Positions 25,150 through 33,950 are shown, counted from the first letter of the stretch. The stretch is 39,388 nucleotides of DNA from an uncultured Brevibacillus sp. (GCA_946402065.1 CAMIVR010000038.1:1-39388); one strand, 5' to 3'. The notes: a model not told the origin generated them from the letters alone. Program-made: numbers and translations.

Positions 25150-27801
25150 ATGAAGGAATTGGTAGAGCAGTTCGCACATGATTACGATCTCGATCTGGAG
25201 CGGCACATGTATCGCGGAGATGAACAGCGGCGGATCAACAACCCGGTGGTCTTCCTCTTCCTCGGCGATAAGTCGCTTGAGGCACTGCAAGCGATTGGCG
25301 AATTGAACAGGCGGAAGTGGAACAACAGCGCAGGCGTAGTGTATCTGCACCTCTACACCGGCGAGACGGTGGAGCGCGACAACCTCTTCAGCTTCCGCTT
25401 GCCCGAGCCGCCTGCAGAGAGACAGACGATGCGGCAGTCGATGGCTAAGCTGTTTTATCAGGAGGAGCAAAAACTGTACGAACTGAATCGGACGATCAGG
25501 CAAGCGTGCAGCCGCATCGCTGAATTCGGCGGGATGTTTGCAACGAACCAGCGGCTTAACCTGTCCGTCGTGACACAGGTGGATGATGTCGCGAATGTAC
25601 TGCTGCCGGAGCTTAGTCTGCTGGTGCAGACGGTTTGCCGGGAGTCGTTCAAGCACGTACAGCTCGATTTGTACGCGTTGCTCAGAGAAAAGAACAGCGG
25701 CGGCGAGTTCGGCTATTCGACCGCCCTGGGGGTCAGCTTCCTCAAGGAGCTTGACCGCTATCAACGCGATGACTATCACTTTCGGGCCAACCTGCAAGTG
25801 ACGGAAGACCGGATCAAGCTTCCTGTCGAGCATGCGCCCGGACCGCTCTTTACCCTTGCTTACCTGTTGAGCGACAAGGACGAGCGCGGGCTCTTCACGC
25901 GAGACAGCATGGCCGACAACTACGAACTGATCTGCAACCTGAACCTGCTGAAAAACCGAGGTCAACGGCCAGCAGCCGTTGAGGAAGCGAGGAGCTATGC
26001 CGGGCCGGGCGGCTACGAAGATCGCTCGGCAACCGACACGGGGCGCGATGACAGCGCCAGTTGGCGCCATAAAGGCGAGAACGCACGCTTGGGCGACAGG
26101 TGGCTTCAAAAAAGCGAGAGCGACCGCCAAAGCGCCAGTTTGAGCTACAAAAGCGAGAGCGACCGCCAGAGCGACGGTTTACGCTACAAAGGCGAGAGCG
26201 ACCGCCAGAACGCCAGTTTGAGCTACAACAGTGAGAGCGACCGCCCAGCAGTCGACTACGATCGCTACAAAAGCTTTCAGGAGCAGAATGAAACGTACAA
26301 CGATGTCCAGTTTATGCGCAACATCACGTCGCGAACGGGCAAGCCGGCGTTTGCATCTGCCGGTTTAGCCAAGGTGACGCGTCCGAACGCAACAATCGCG
26401 GCGACCGTCCTCGCCTGCTTTACCGGCGAAATCATGCAGCGGCTCAAACGTTATGCGCCCATTGACAAAAGGGAAGCGCTGGAGCTGCTTGCGCTCGACG
26501 CTGCCGCACTGCATCGGCAAGTAGTCAGCCTTCTGCCGGAAGATGACAGGCTGGAGGAAATGACTGGGCTGATGAGCGATAAAATCAGCTTCGGCGAGCT
26601 TCGCCAGATGACGCTCAGACAGGCGGAAGAAGCGCTTTACCGCGATGGCAGCGAGCGATTTTTCCAGGCGAACTTCGTCGAGGTGGCGCAACGTCGCCTG
26701 GAGTCGAGCGAGCTGCAAGAGCAGCTTGCCGAGCGGCTGCTGCACAGCGTCATGGAGAGCGAGCGATTCGGGCTGTACCACGCCTACGCCTGGACGAATG
26801 AGCACGACAGCGAGCGGGGCTTGATTGCCGAGCTGCACAAGCTGGGCAAGGATACCGCCAGACAGCTCGACACAGCCAAGGCCGAGCTGGCGGAGCTGTA
26901 CCAGCTGAGAGCAGAGCATTTGCCAATGAAAAAAGGCGGATTGTTTACGAGCGACAAAGAGCGGGTGAAGCAGTTTGTCCGCAGCTTTTTTCAACATGTG
27001 TATGGCAAGAAGTACGAGATTCTCGGCTTGAGCATCCAGCAGCAATTGCTGCTCAAATACGAGCGCGTGCTGACAGCCCTGCATGGGCAACTCAACCGGA
27101 AAGTAACGGAGCTGGCCGAGCTTGAGCAGATGCTGAACGGCATCGCCGCGGAGCGCATCCATGCGTCGAGCGATCAGTTCGGCCAAAACATGAAAGAGTA
27201 TTATCAGACTGTCGTGCACGAGATCGTCCAGGATCTGGAAGCGAAGTGGGGCGCGGCCTTTTACTACGAGCCCCGCTTTCTCGGCAATGCCCGGGAATTC
27301 ATCCACAGCAGCACACGCGAGCTGCTGCAGCGCTTGCTGGAGATCTGCCGCAAAGAAGTTTTGACGTATCCGCAATTTCAGCTAACCTTCGAGGAAGAGC
27401 TGTTGCAGCGGGCAAATGTCTCCGTCCGGTACGAGCAACGCACGATTCTCTCCAAAGAGGAGCTGTTTAAAGAGCTGGCGCGTTCGCTTGAAGAAAATGC
27501 AGCGATTCATCTCGAAGTGTTCCAGTATATGCAAAAGCATCGCTATGAAGAGAAGTACTTCTTCGCTGACTTTGCCAGTGATTTTGTCCGCTATGCGTTT
27601 GCTTCCGAACGGGGAACGCGAACGTATAAGCTCGGCTGCATCGAGGAAAAGCGCAGCAGCGGAATCGAAAAGCTCCGGCTCATGGGCGGATTCCATACGG
27701 ATGACCTGATGTACGTCCACAATGGACAAAAATACTACGATTCGTATATCGCCAACGGCTATCAATTTCACGCAGCAAGCAGTCAGGCCGATGTCGATTA
27801 A
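25150..27801 (+). CDS. Degenerate tubulin-like paralogue (pseudo-tubulin) with tandem repeat insert
   Basis: An 883-residue protein with no obvious family. By hand it aligns with its upstream neighbour: INNPVVFLFLGDKSLEAL (29-46) with IDNPMLVIGLGGTGIDAL, and VVTQ...LLPELSLLV with the segment holding GGTGSG. GVSFLKELDRY matches GYAALKELDYW, PGPLFTLAYLLS matches MPPFNLCHLIS, and the block before the C-terminal half also matches. The nucleotide-loop glycines are gone: residues 143-149 read QVDDVAN. A 13-residue tandem repeat lies at about 296-374, between aligned blocks. The C-terminal half is helical. GGAGG lies 4 bases before the ATG. I infer a non-GTPase partner subunit, like a pseudo-enzyme in a tubulin heterodimer. 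Confidence 0.68.
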   Translation: MKELVEQFAHDYDLDLERHMYRGDEQRRINNPVVFLFLGDKSLEALQAIGELNRRKWNNSAGVVYLHLYTGETVERDNLFSFRLPEPPAERQTMRQSMAKLFYQEEQKLYELNRTIRQACSRIAEFGGMFATNQRLNLSVVTQVDDVANVLLPELSLLVQTVCRESFKHVQLDLYALLREKNSGGEFGYSTALGVSFLKELDRYQRDDYHFRANLQVTEDRIKLPVEHAPGPLFTLAYLLSDKDERGLFTRDSMADNYELICNLNLLKNRGQRPAAVEEARSYAGPGGYEDRSATDTGRDDSASWRHKGENARLGDRWLQKSESDRQSASLSYKSESDRQSDGLRYKGESDRQNASLSYNSESDRPAVDYDRYKSFQEQNETYNDVQFMRNITSRTGKPAFASAGLAKVTRPNATIAATVLACFTGEIMQRLKRYAPIDKREALELLALDAAALHRQVVSLLPEDDRLEEMTGLMSDKISFGELRQMTLRQAEEALYRDGSERFFQANFVEVAQRRLESSELQEQLAERLLHSVMESERFGLYHAYAWTNEHDSERGLIAELHKLGKDTARQLDTAKAELAELYQLRAEHLPMKKGGLFTSDKERVKQFVRSFFQHVYGKKYEILGLSIQQQLLLKYERVLTALHGQLNRKVTELAELEQMLNGIAAERIHASSDQFGQNMKEYYQTVVHEIVQDLEAKWGAAFYYEPRFLGNAREFIHSSTRELLQRLLEICRKEVLTYPQFQLTFEEELLQRANVSVRYEQRTILSKEELFKELARSLEENAAIHLEVFQYMQKHRYEEKYFFADFASDFVRYAFASERGTRTYKLGCIEEKRSSGIEKLRLMGGFHTDDLMYVHNGQKYYDSYIANGYQFHAASSQADVD
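26035..26271 (+). repeat. 39-bp (13-residue) in-frame tandem repeat, about six units
   Basis: Four clear units of 39 bases run from 26113, encoding SESDRQSASLSYK, SESDRQSDGLRYK, GESDRQNASLSYN and a diverged SESDR unit ending in RYK. Two older, weaker units (26035-26073 and 26074-26112) precede them, again 13 codons each and ending in Lys. The period is a whole number of codons, so copy changes would keep the reading frame. Confidence 0.85.
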
Positions 27802-27822
27802 AAAGAGAAAGGAGGCGACGGC

Positions 27823-29109
27823 ATGAGTCGAAGAAAAATCAATTGGCTTCTGGTTTTGTTGAGCATGGTCGGCGGAACGGTTGGCTTTATTGTCGGCGAG
27901 CTGATTCTCGCTTATTTCAATGACCACCTGCCGCACTGGTTGTTGATGGGCATCTATTTTGGCCAGTACGCACTGTTTGTCGGCCTGTTTTGCCTGTTTG
28001 CCGAAATGATATCGCCTCATCTGAACGGAACCGGTTGGAAACAGCGCTACCTCGGTTTTTCCTGGAAAATGCTGATCCCCAGTACGCTGGTCATGCTGTT
28101 TGTTGCCGGATCCCTGTTCCAGGTTGTTTACGGACTTGATTTTGGCGGGAAGAAGCCCGCGAATGCCAATGATATCGTCATGCTGCTCGATGTTTCCGAC
28201 AGCATGCACGAGACGGACCCTAATCATCAACTGTTTAAAGCGGCGGCTGATGTCATCCGCAATATGGATGCCGGCAAACGGGTAGCAATTATCGTCTTTA
28301 ATGATCAGGCAAGTGTGCTGCAGCCGCTGGTGCCGTTGGCAAATCAGGAAACCAAAGACAAGATCATTCAGCTATTGAACGAATATCCGGGACCTTCAGG
28401 CGGGACTGACATAGGCGCTGCCTTGCGTACCGCGATGGATCACATGCAGCAAATGCAAAGTGAGCGGAGCATGCTGATTCTGATGTCGGACGGCTACAGT
28501 CAATTAGACCTGAATGCTTCACTGCAGCCGTACAAGCTGAACCAAATCGCGATAAATACCGTCGGCATCAGCAATGTGGAAGCCAAGGCGATTGACTTGC
28601 TCAAGACGATCGCCAAAGAGACAAACGGCAGCTACTTCTCTGCGGAAAACGCCGATCAGCTCTCAACCATCTTCGGGCAAATCTATCGGTTGAGCCAGCA
28701 GGATCACCATCTGGTCGGACCGCGGCACGGGCTGGCAGCAGACAGCGGCATATACGGCGGGCTGCGGATCGCGTTTGTGACCATTCTCGGCGGGCTCATC
28801 GGGCTATCGCTGGGACTGTTCTTTGACAACAAATACTTGGCCAAAAGCTTTTCCATCGGTGGCATTGCGGCTGGCCTGATCGCCGGCTTGATCCTTGAGT
28901 TCGGCCTTGGTCGTTCGCTGCTGCCGGACTTGCTTGTACGCCTGCTGGCCGATTTGGTGCTGGCGCTTATTCTATCCGTGTTTACGGCGCTTGTCGCCAT
29001 ACAGGAGCGGAGTACAGGCTCAGCACAAGGGAGCTTTACCAGAGGCCGCTTTGCTTCAGGCAGCGCGCGCTCCGATAAACAAGCGAGCAGCAGTCGATTT
29101 GATGCGTAG
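27823..29109 (+). CDS. Polytopic membrane vWA-domain protein
   Basis: A 428-residue protein with three N-terminal membrane helices (about 8-30, 43-62 and 85-104). A vWA domain follows (about 117-295), and three more helices (about 303-325, 335-357 and 363-388), then an Arg/Ser-rich tail. The metal site is complete: Asp123-x-Ser125-x-Ser127 in LLDVSDSM, Thr in SGGTDIGAAL, and Asp in ILMSDGYS. With a basic N-terminus inside, three helices place the vWA domain outside and the basic tail inside. AAAGGAGG lies 9 bases before the ATG. It is the second outside-facing vWA of the operon and might pair with the first or share its ligand. Confidence 0.87.
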   Translation: MSRRKINWLLVLLSMVGGTVGFIVGELILAYFNDHLPHWLLMGIYFGQYALFVGLFCLFAEMISPHLNGTGWKQRYLGFSWKMLIPSTLVMLFVAGSLFQVVYGLDFGGKKPANANDIVMLLDVSDSMHETDPNHQLFKAAADVIRNMDAGKRVAIIVFNDQASVLQPLVPLANQETKDKIIQLLNEYPGPSGGTDIGAALRTAMDHMQQMQSERSMLILMSDGYSQLDLNASLQPYKLNQIAINTVGISNVEAKAIDLLKTIAKETNGSYFSAENADQLSTIFGQIYRLSQQDHHLVGPRHGLAADSGIYGGLRIAFVTILGGLIGLSLGLFFDNKYLAKSFSIGGIAAGLIAGLILEFGLGRSLLPDLLVRLLADLVLALILSVFTALVAIQERSTGSAQGSFTRGRFASGSARSDKQASSSRFDA

Positions 29110-29183
29110 GCTATCACCGCTCAAGCGTTCATCGCCATAAAAAGCTCAGTTTCGTTAGCCCTATCGTTAGGAGTTTGATTGAT

Positions 29184-29822
29184 GTGAAATGGGTTGAAGA
29201 AAGCAATCCGGCGCACTTTATACGGGATGTAGGGTTTCACATTCAGGAAGAGCAATGTGTCATCACCTGGCATTGGCCTGCCGAAATCCCCTTTGTCTAT
29301 GTTCACAAATCACTGCCCGAACAGGCATTTGATCTCGCTCAACTGAGCGACACGCACCTGCGCCTGTACACGCGGGAGGAATACAAAGCGCTCGGCGGCT
29401 ATCGGGAAACGATCGAGGGCATCGGCCGCTACGCGTATCGCATCTTTCCGGGCACACTGGACAATGGTGCGCCTGTCATGCTGATTCAGGGCAATCAGGA
29501 CAATGTCATCGTCGTCAATACCGGAAAGACGAAAATCTACTACAGCATCAAACAGAAAAAGCAGTTGTTTGGCAAATACAAATCGGTGCAAATCCACATA
29601 TTTACCGAGCTGGCCCTGCCCAAAGACGTGCTCTGCTATGTGAAGAAGGAAGGCGCGGCGCCTATGCGCAAAGAAGATGGCACCCAGTACGCGTTTATCA
29701 ACGACTTTGCACCTGGGCGAAACATTCTGCCTGAGATCGAGGTTAAGAAAAATGATTACATCCGGATTTTTTTCACTGACGGGCGGAAGTATGGAGAAAT
29801 CTATGAACTTATTCCCGAGTAG
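29184..29822 (+). CDS. Conserved-looking 212-aa protein of unknown function in the tubulin/GTPase operon
   Basis: A soluble protein of 212 residues with no signal peptide or membrane helix. It is rich in beta-strand patterns (QCVITWHWP, DNVIVVNTGKTKIYYSI, VQIHIFTELAL), so a beta-sandwich is likely. I recognise no family. The start is GTG 29184, with AGGAG 10 bases upstream; a TTG at 29175 is too close to that site. It lies 11 bases before the GTPase gene and surely belongs to the operon. It may bind the GTPase or the vWA cytosolic tail. Confidence 0.65.
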   Translation: MKWVEESNPAHFIRDVGFHIQEEQCVITWHWPAEIPFVYVHKSLPEQAFDLAQLSDTHLRLYTREEYKALGGYRETIEGIGRYAYRIFPGTLDNGAPVMLIQGNQDNVIVVNTGKTKIYYSIKQKKQLFGKYKSVQIHIFTELALPKDVLCYVKKEGAAPMRKEDGTQYAFINDFAPGRNILPEIEVKKNDYIRIFFTDGRKYGEIYELIPE

Positions 29823-29833
29823 GAGGGACTATC

Positions 29834-31102
29834 ATGTTATCTTTTTTCAAAAATATCTTTGAAAAAAAGCCGGTTCAAAAAGAGAGACTCCCTTTCTATG
29901 ATATTGTCTGCCCGTATTGCTTCTCAAAATTTCCGCCTGACCAGGTTGTCTTTCGCGCTACCCATCATCGCGACGATGACGAAGATTACGCGCTCCAGGA
30001 GGATGAAATCTTAAACCGCTTCCGGGACAAATTCGGCCTGGATTCCATCGATGAGATTGAAGCGGTGCTGGACCCGGCGCTGGTGCCGGAAGAAAACAAA
30101 ATCTTCGTCGACAACGTGCTGGCCGGACTGACGGACCGCTATGGGATGGTGACGAAAAAAAGACTGTGTCCCAAATGCCACAACGAACTGCCGATCTCTG
30201 CCGGGAAGGCGCCAAGCAACATCATCTCGATCGTCGGCGCTTCACAGGTAGGCAAGTCTGTGTACATGACCTCGCTGATTCATACGCTGCAAAAAATGAC
30301 TGCGAGCAACTTTCATGCGGCCTGCATGCCATTGAACGCCGAAATCAGCAGGAAGTTTCGCGAAAACTACGAGCAGCCTCTCTTTGAACAGGGAAGCCTG
30401 CTGGATTCGACGCAAAAAGAAAAGCGGCAGGAGCCATTTATCTTTCAATTTATTTTTAAGGACGGCCAGCAGGCACCGCTCATCCTCGTCTTTTTCGACG
30501 TCGCCGGCGAGGGCATGGTAGATCGCGATTACCTCGATATTTACGCTGCCCATATCAAAAATTCGGCAGGGATTCTGTTTCTCGTCGACCCGCTGCAAAT
30601 CAAGACGATCCGGGACAAAATCATGATCAACCTGGGAGACCGTCCAGGAGAGTTCACAGCGCGGTACGACGAGCCGCGCGATGTCGTCATCAGCCTGTTT
30701 GAAAACTTTATCGGCTACGAACAGCAGAGCAAGACAGATATACCGACGGCAATCGTCTTGACCAAAAGCGACATGCTGCACTCGCTGAAAGACGAGGACG
30801 GAGAATACATCAAGTCGAATAGCAACGTGTTTCAAAATGTCGTTCACAAAGAGTATTTCAATTTGGCTGAATTCGAAAATATTAACGGCGAAATACGCCG
30901 GTTTATCGAGAAGGTAGATCGGCCGTTTAAAGATGCATTGGAGGTTTACTTTACCAATATCGCCTACTTCGCTGTCTCGTCGCTGGGCAGCAACCCGGTC
31001 AACCAGAAGGTCAGTGGCGTCGTCACACCGATCCGGGTGGATGAGCCATTCATCTGGTTGCTGCATGAACTGGACTACATCGAGGGGAGAGAGCGATCGT
31101 GA
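29834..31102 (+). CDS. TRAFAC-type GTPase with split zinc ribbon (DO-GTPase2-like)
   Basis: A 422-residue cytosolic GTPase. The Walker A loop is GASQVGKS (135-142, Lys141), switch II is DVAGEG (Asp222-x-x-Gly225), and the base-specificity motif is TKSD (310-313, Thr in place of the usual Asn). Before it lie two Cys pairs, CPYC (about 26-29) and CPKC near residue 114. They look like one zinc ribbon split by an acidic helical insert of about 80 residues. The family resembles the Double-GTPase 2 type that I recall from predicted conflict or membrane-associated systems. AGGAGGG precedes the ATG at 7 bases. Its stop overlaps the next gene's GTG, so the two proteins are made together. Confidence 0.83.
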   Translation: MLSFFKNIFEKKPVQKERLPFYDIVCPYCFSKFPPDQVVFRATHHRDDDEDYALQEDEILNRFRDKFGLDSIDEIEAVLDPALVPEENKIFVDNVLAGLTDRYGMVTKKRLCPKCHNELPISAGKAPSNIISIVGASQVGKSVYMTSLIHTLQKMTASNFHAACMPLNAEISRKFRENYEQPLFEQGSLLDSTQKEKRQEPFIFQFIFKDGQQAPLILVFFDVAGEGMVDRDYLDIYAAHIKNSAGILFLVDPLQIKTIRDKIMINLGDRPGEFTARYDEPRDVVISLFENFIGYEQQSKTDIPTAIVLTKSDMLHSLKDEDGEYIKSNSNVFQNVVHKEYFNLAEFENINGEIRRFIEKVDRPFKDALEVYFTNIAYFAVSSLGSNPVNQKVSGVVTPIRVDEPFIWLLHELDYIEGRERS

Positions 31103-33855
31103 AGCAGCCCATCTTGCAACAGTACTACACGCGTGCCCGACAGGGGATTTTCCGCTCCACAGAAGGGTACGATACGATCGCCAAATCAGACAGACTCGAT
31201 AACAACTTTATCAAAAAGACGCTGCACCCTTTTTGCGGCTACGATGTGCCAAAGGAGCTGCAAAAGCGCAGCGAAAAAGATTTGAGCAAGTATCCGGAAT
31301 CCGTCGTGTTCTTTCACGGCGAATCGGGCGAGCTTATCCTCGGGCGCAGCGTCTATGTCGGTGCTGACTTCACGGGCCAGCGCAACACGTTTTTTTCCCA
31401 TAACTACGTCATTCCAGCCGAACGCCGGGAAGAGTTTCTCCAGCAGCCGGAGAAAATTTTCGCAGCAGGGGGCTTTGTCGACCGGTGTGACGACGCGATG
31501 GGAAAGAGCCTGCCGGAGCTGGCAGAGATTCCGCTTGAACGCTCCGGCAAAGCTTCTTTGAGTTCAACAAGCGATGCCAAAGCGTTTCTCGCGCAGGTGG
31601 GCATTGATGAAAAACGGTTCATGCAGCTGCTGTACGCCGTCATGACGTCAGTCGGCAGCAAGAAAAAAGTATACATTACACTGGATGCCGAACTGGCAGT
31701 GGCCGCTGTCCAGGCAAGGCAGCTGCTCGGCATCTTGTTTAGCGCGCTCCCGTACGAGATGCGCCGCCATTTCGGCTTTATTACCTACTGCGGCGAGCCG
31801 GAAAGCAAGAAGTACATCAATGTGATGTTTGTCGAAAACGGCAGCATTCGCGCCGGCGATGCCCAACTGGACAAGGAGTTTCTGTTTGACTTTCCCAATC
31901 AGCGCTTCGTCAACACGGAACTGCCCGGAAGTGATCACACCTATCTGTCGTTAGCCTGGAACTACCTGCAAGAGCCGGAGCTGCTGAAACAGTTTTACGC
32001 CTTCGCCGAGGAAGTGCTGGCAGGCGCAGACACAGCGATCAGCCTGCGTGTCGCCACCTACTACGAGCTGGCCGCGCTCTACCTGGTCGAGAAAGGCAGC
32101 GACGCCCTGTATTCCCGCAACAAGGAAGGGATCCTGCGAATCATCCTGGAGTACTTGGGCAATGAGCGCTTGCGCGAGAAACGCCGCTTGCATGAGCTGT
32201 TTATGGGCTTGTTTCGCGAGGAGAGCCACATGCTCTCCGGCAAAAACCTTCCTTCGGCTGATTTGGTCAAACAGTTTGTCAGCTACTATGCATTGATAGC
32301 GGCAGACAGCAGTCAGTCGAACAAGATCGCTGTCTATTTGCTGGATGTGCTCGTCAAAGCGAAGGATGCGGGAGCCGCGCAGCTCGTCGCCGATGTCTAT
32401 AAGCTAATTCTGGACAATGAAAAACTGAGCGCTCTGATTTTTACCACCATTTTTCGGCACGAACAACTCGTCAAGCCGCTCTTCGAAGAGTTCCTGATTC
32501 AGCGGGTATCCGGCCTGTCCAGTGTCAAAAGCGTATTGCAAGAGATTGCGTTTTGGTCAAACACAACGGCAAATGCGGTGAAAAACAGGTATTTTCAACG
32601 GACAATCCAGGAAAAGCTGTGCCGCTTGCTCGAGGCAGAACGTGAGCCTAGCGCTGCCCTGATGGAGCTGCATCAATATTTTGCCGGCTTCGAGCTGAAC
32701 AGTGATTTCGCCGAGAGTGTGATCAACGAGGTCGACAAGTGCTTCTTGAAAAACCTCGACTTGGGGTCCATCACAAAAGAGGTTTACAATCAGATCCTAG
32801 CAATTCTTAGCGACAAGCCGCAAATTTTTTTCCAGCAGCTGTCCCGGGAAAGCAGTAAAAAATGCGATCTCCTCTTGTATCTTGCCGATTTGCAGGAAAA
32901 GAGCGACGCGCTCTATCACGAAGGCTATTTTAAAGGATATAGCGCGGAGGATGTCGATCTGCTGCAGCAAATGCTGCGCAATGTGCTCTGCAAGTCAGTA
33001 GAGCGGAGCAACTTTTTGGCGATCACCTCAGCCTTTTACAACCCGGATTCTCCGGTAACGCAGCCCTACCGGTTCTCCGAAATGCTGCAATACGTCGGGC
33101 GGTATGGCGGTCCACAGGCGAGCAGTGATTTTATCATCTGGTCGCTGAAGCGCTCGCTGTTTTTTACCGGAAGAAAATTTGTTCCTGCCTATCGTCAGGC
33201 GATCAAGCACCACTTTTTGCATGTCGATCCGGAAGCGCTGCGAGACAAGATCAGCCGAAAAATGTGGTTCGGGCTCAAGCATCCGGAGCTGCGCAAGCTC
33301 GTGGAAGAGGTAAGAGACGAGAACAGCAACGGAGCCGTCCGCTTTTTCCGCAGGTATATGGACAAGCTCCTGATTGGGCTGGCTGCCGTTGTTTCCGTTG
33401 GCACAGTCGGCTGGGTGCTCTTCCTGACAATCGGCGCTCAAAATCCCCCTGCGGAACCAGTGCCGACCGTGAATGACATTCCGCATGATGCGAACACTCC
33501 GGCGACTCCTGGCAAGCAGCCCGACGGAGCAGACGGTACGCCAACAGGTGACCAATCCGGTGTAAATGACGGCGGGAATCCGAAAAACACTGACAGTAAA
33601 GGAGAGACCGGAGCAGGAACAGATTCCAATCCGGGAACTCAAAACGGTGAGAATAATCCTGCCCAGCCAGGGACAACAGGAACTCAGCAGACGGGGAACC
33701 ACGGTGTGAATCAGGTGCAGACTGGATCACAAAACACGCCCCAACAGTCAACAAAGAATGCTAATCAGGGCAATGGAGCTGCAAAGAACGAGAACTCGCA
33801 GCCAAAGACGAATAAGCAAAATACTTCAAATGGGCAGTCCAAACAAAAGCCGTAA
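31099..33855 (+). CDS. GTPase-associated (GAP1-like) protein with membrane helix and low-complexity exterior tail
   Basis: A 918-residue protein. The N-terminal 240 residues (opening with LQQYYTRARQGIFRSTEGY, and with VFFHGESGELILGRSVYVG and a THALI-like SHNYV) resemble the GAP1-N domain paired with DO-GTPases. A long alpha-helical domain fills about 260-750. One membrane helix lies at about 757-779. The last 138 residues are Gly/Asn/Thr/Gln/Pro-rich and would be outside the cell, perhaps threading the wall. Start GTG 31099 overlaps the GTPase stop (GTGA), with AGGGGAG 9 bases upstream. It probably controls or tethers the GTPase at the membrane. It is the last gene of the rightward operon. 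Confidence 0.78.
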   Translation: MKQPILQQYYTRARQGIFRSTEGYDTIAKSDRLDNNFIKKTLHPFCGYDVPKELQKRSEKDLSKYPESVVFFHGESGELILGRSVYVGADFTGQRNTFFSHNYVIPAERREEFLQQPEKIFAAGGFVDRCDDAMGKSLPELAEIPLERSGKASLSSTSDAKAFLAQVGIDEKRFMQLLYAVMTSVGSKKKVYITLDAELAVAAVQARQLLGILFSALPYEMRRHFGFITYCGEPESKKYINVMFVENGSIRAGDAQLDKEFLFDFPNQRFVNTELPGSDHTYLSLAWNYLQEPELLKQFYAFAEEVLAGADTAISLRVATYYELAALYLVEKGSDALYSRNKEGILRIILEYLGNERLREKRRLHELFMGLFREESHMLSGKNLPSADLVKQFVSYYALIAADSSQSNKIAVYLLDVLVKAKDAGAAQLVADVYKLILDNEKLSALIFTTIFRHEQLVKPLFEEFLIQRVSGLSSVKSVLQEIAFWSNTTANAVKNRYFQRTIQEKLCRLLEAEREPSAALMELHQYFAGFELNSDFAESVINEVDKCFLKNLDLGSITKEVYNQILAILSDKPQIFFQQLSRESSKKCDLLLYLADLQEKSDALYHEGYFKGYSAEDVDLLQQMLRNVLCKSVERSNFLAITSAFYNPDSPVTQPYRFSEMLQYVGRYGGPQASSDFIIWSLKRSLFFTGRKFVPAYRQAIKHHFLHVDPEALRDKISRKMWFGLKHPELRKLVEEVRDENSNGAVRFFRRYMDKLLIGLAAVVSVGTVGWVLFLTIGAQNPPAEPVPTVNDIPHDANTPATPGKQPDGADGTPTGDQSGVNDGGNPKNTDSKGETGAGTDSNPGTQNGENNPAQPGTTGTQQTGNHGVNQVQTGSQNTPQQSTKNANQGNGAAKNENSQPKTNKQNTSNGQSKQKP

Positions 33856-33910
33856 GACCAGGAACAAAGAAGAAAACATGATTCCGAAAAAATAAAAAGA
33901 TAGCGGAATA

Positions 33911-33950
33911 AAGACAGGAACCGGCAAGCAACGGGATCCTGTCTTATCTT
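33911..33950 (+). terminator. Terminator of the tubulin/vWA/GTPase operon
   Basis: AAGACAGGA (33911-33919) pairs perfectly with TCCTGTCTT (33937-33945) around a 17-nt loop, then ATCTTTCTT. The T-run is broken, so efficiency is uncertain. Confidence 0.6.

Noticed and set aside
26113..26268. CRISPR-like array suggested by regular 39-base repeats
   Set aside because: The repeats are directly adjacent without spacers and stay in frame in a long gene; they are a coding tandem repeat.
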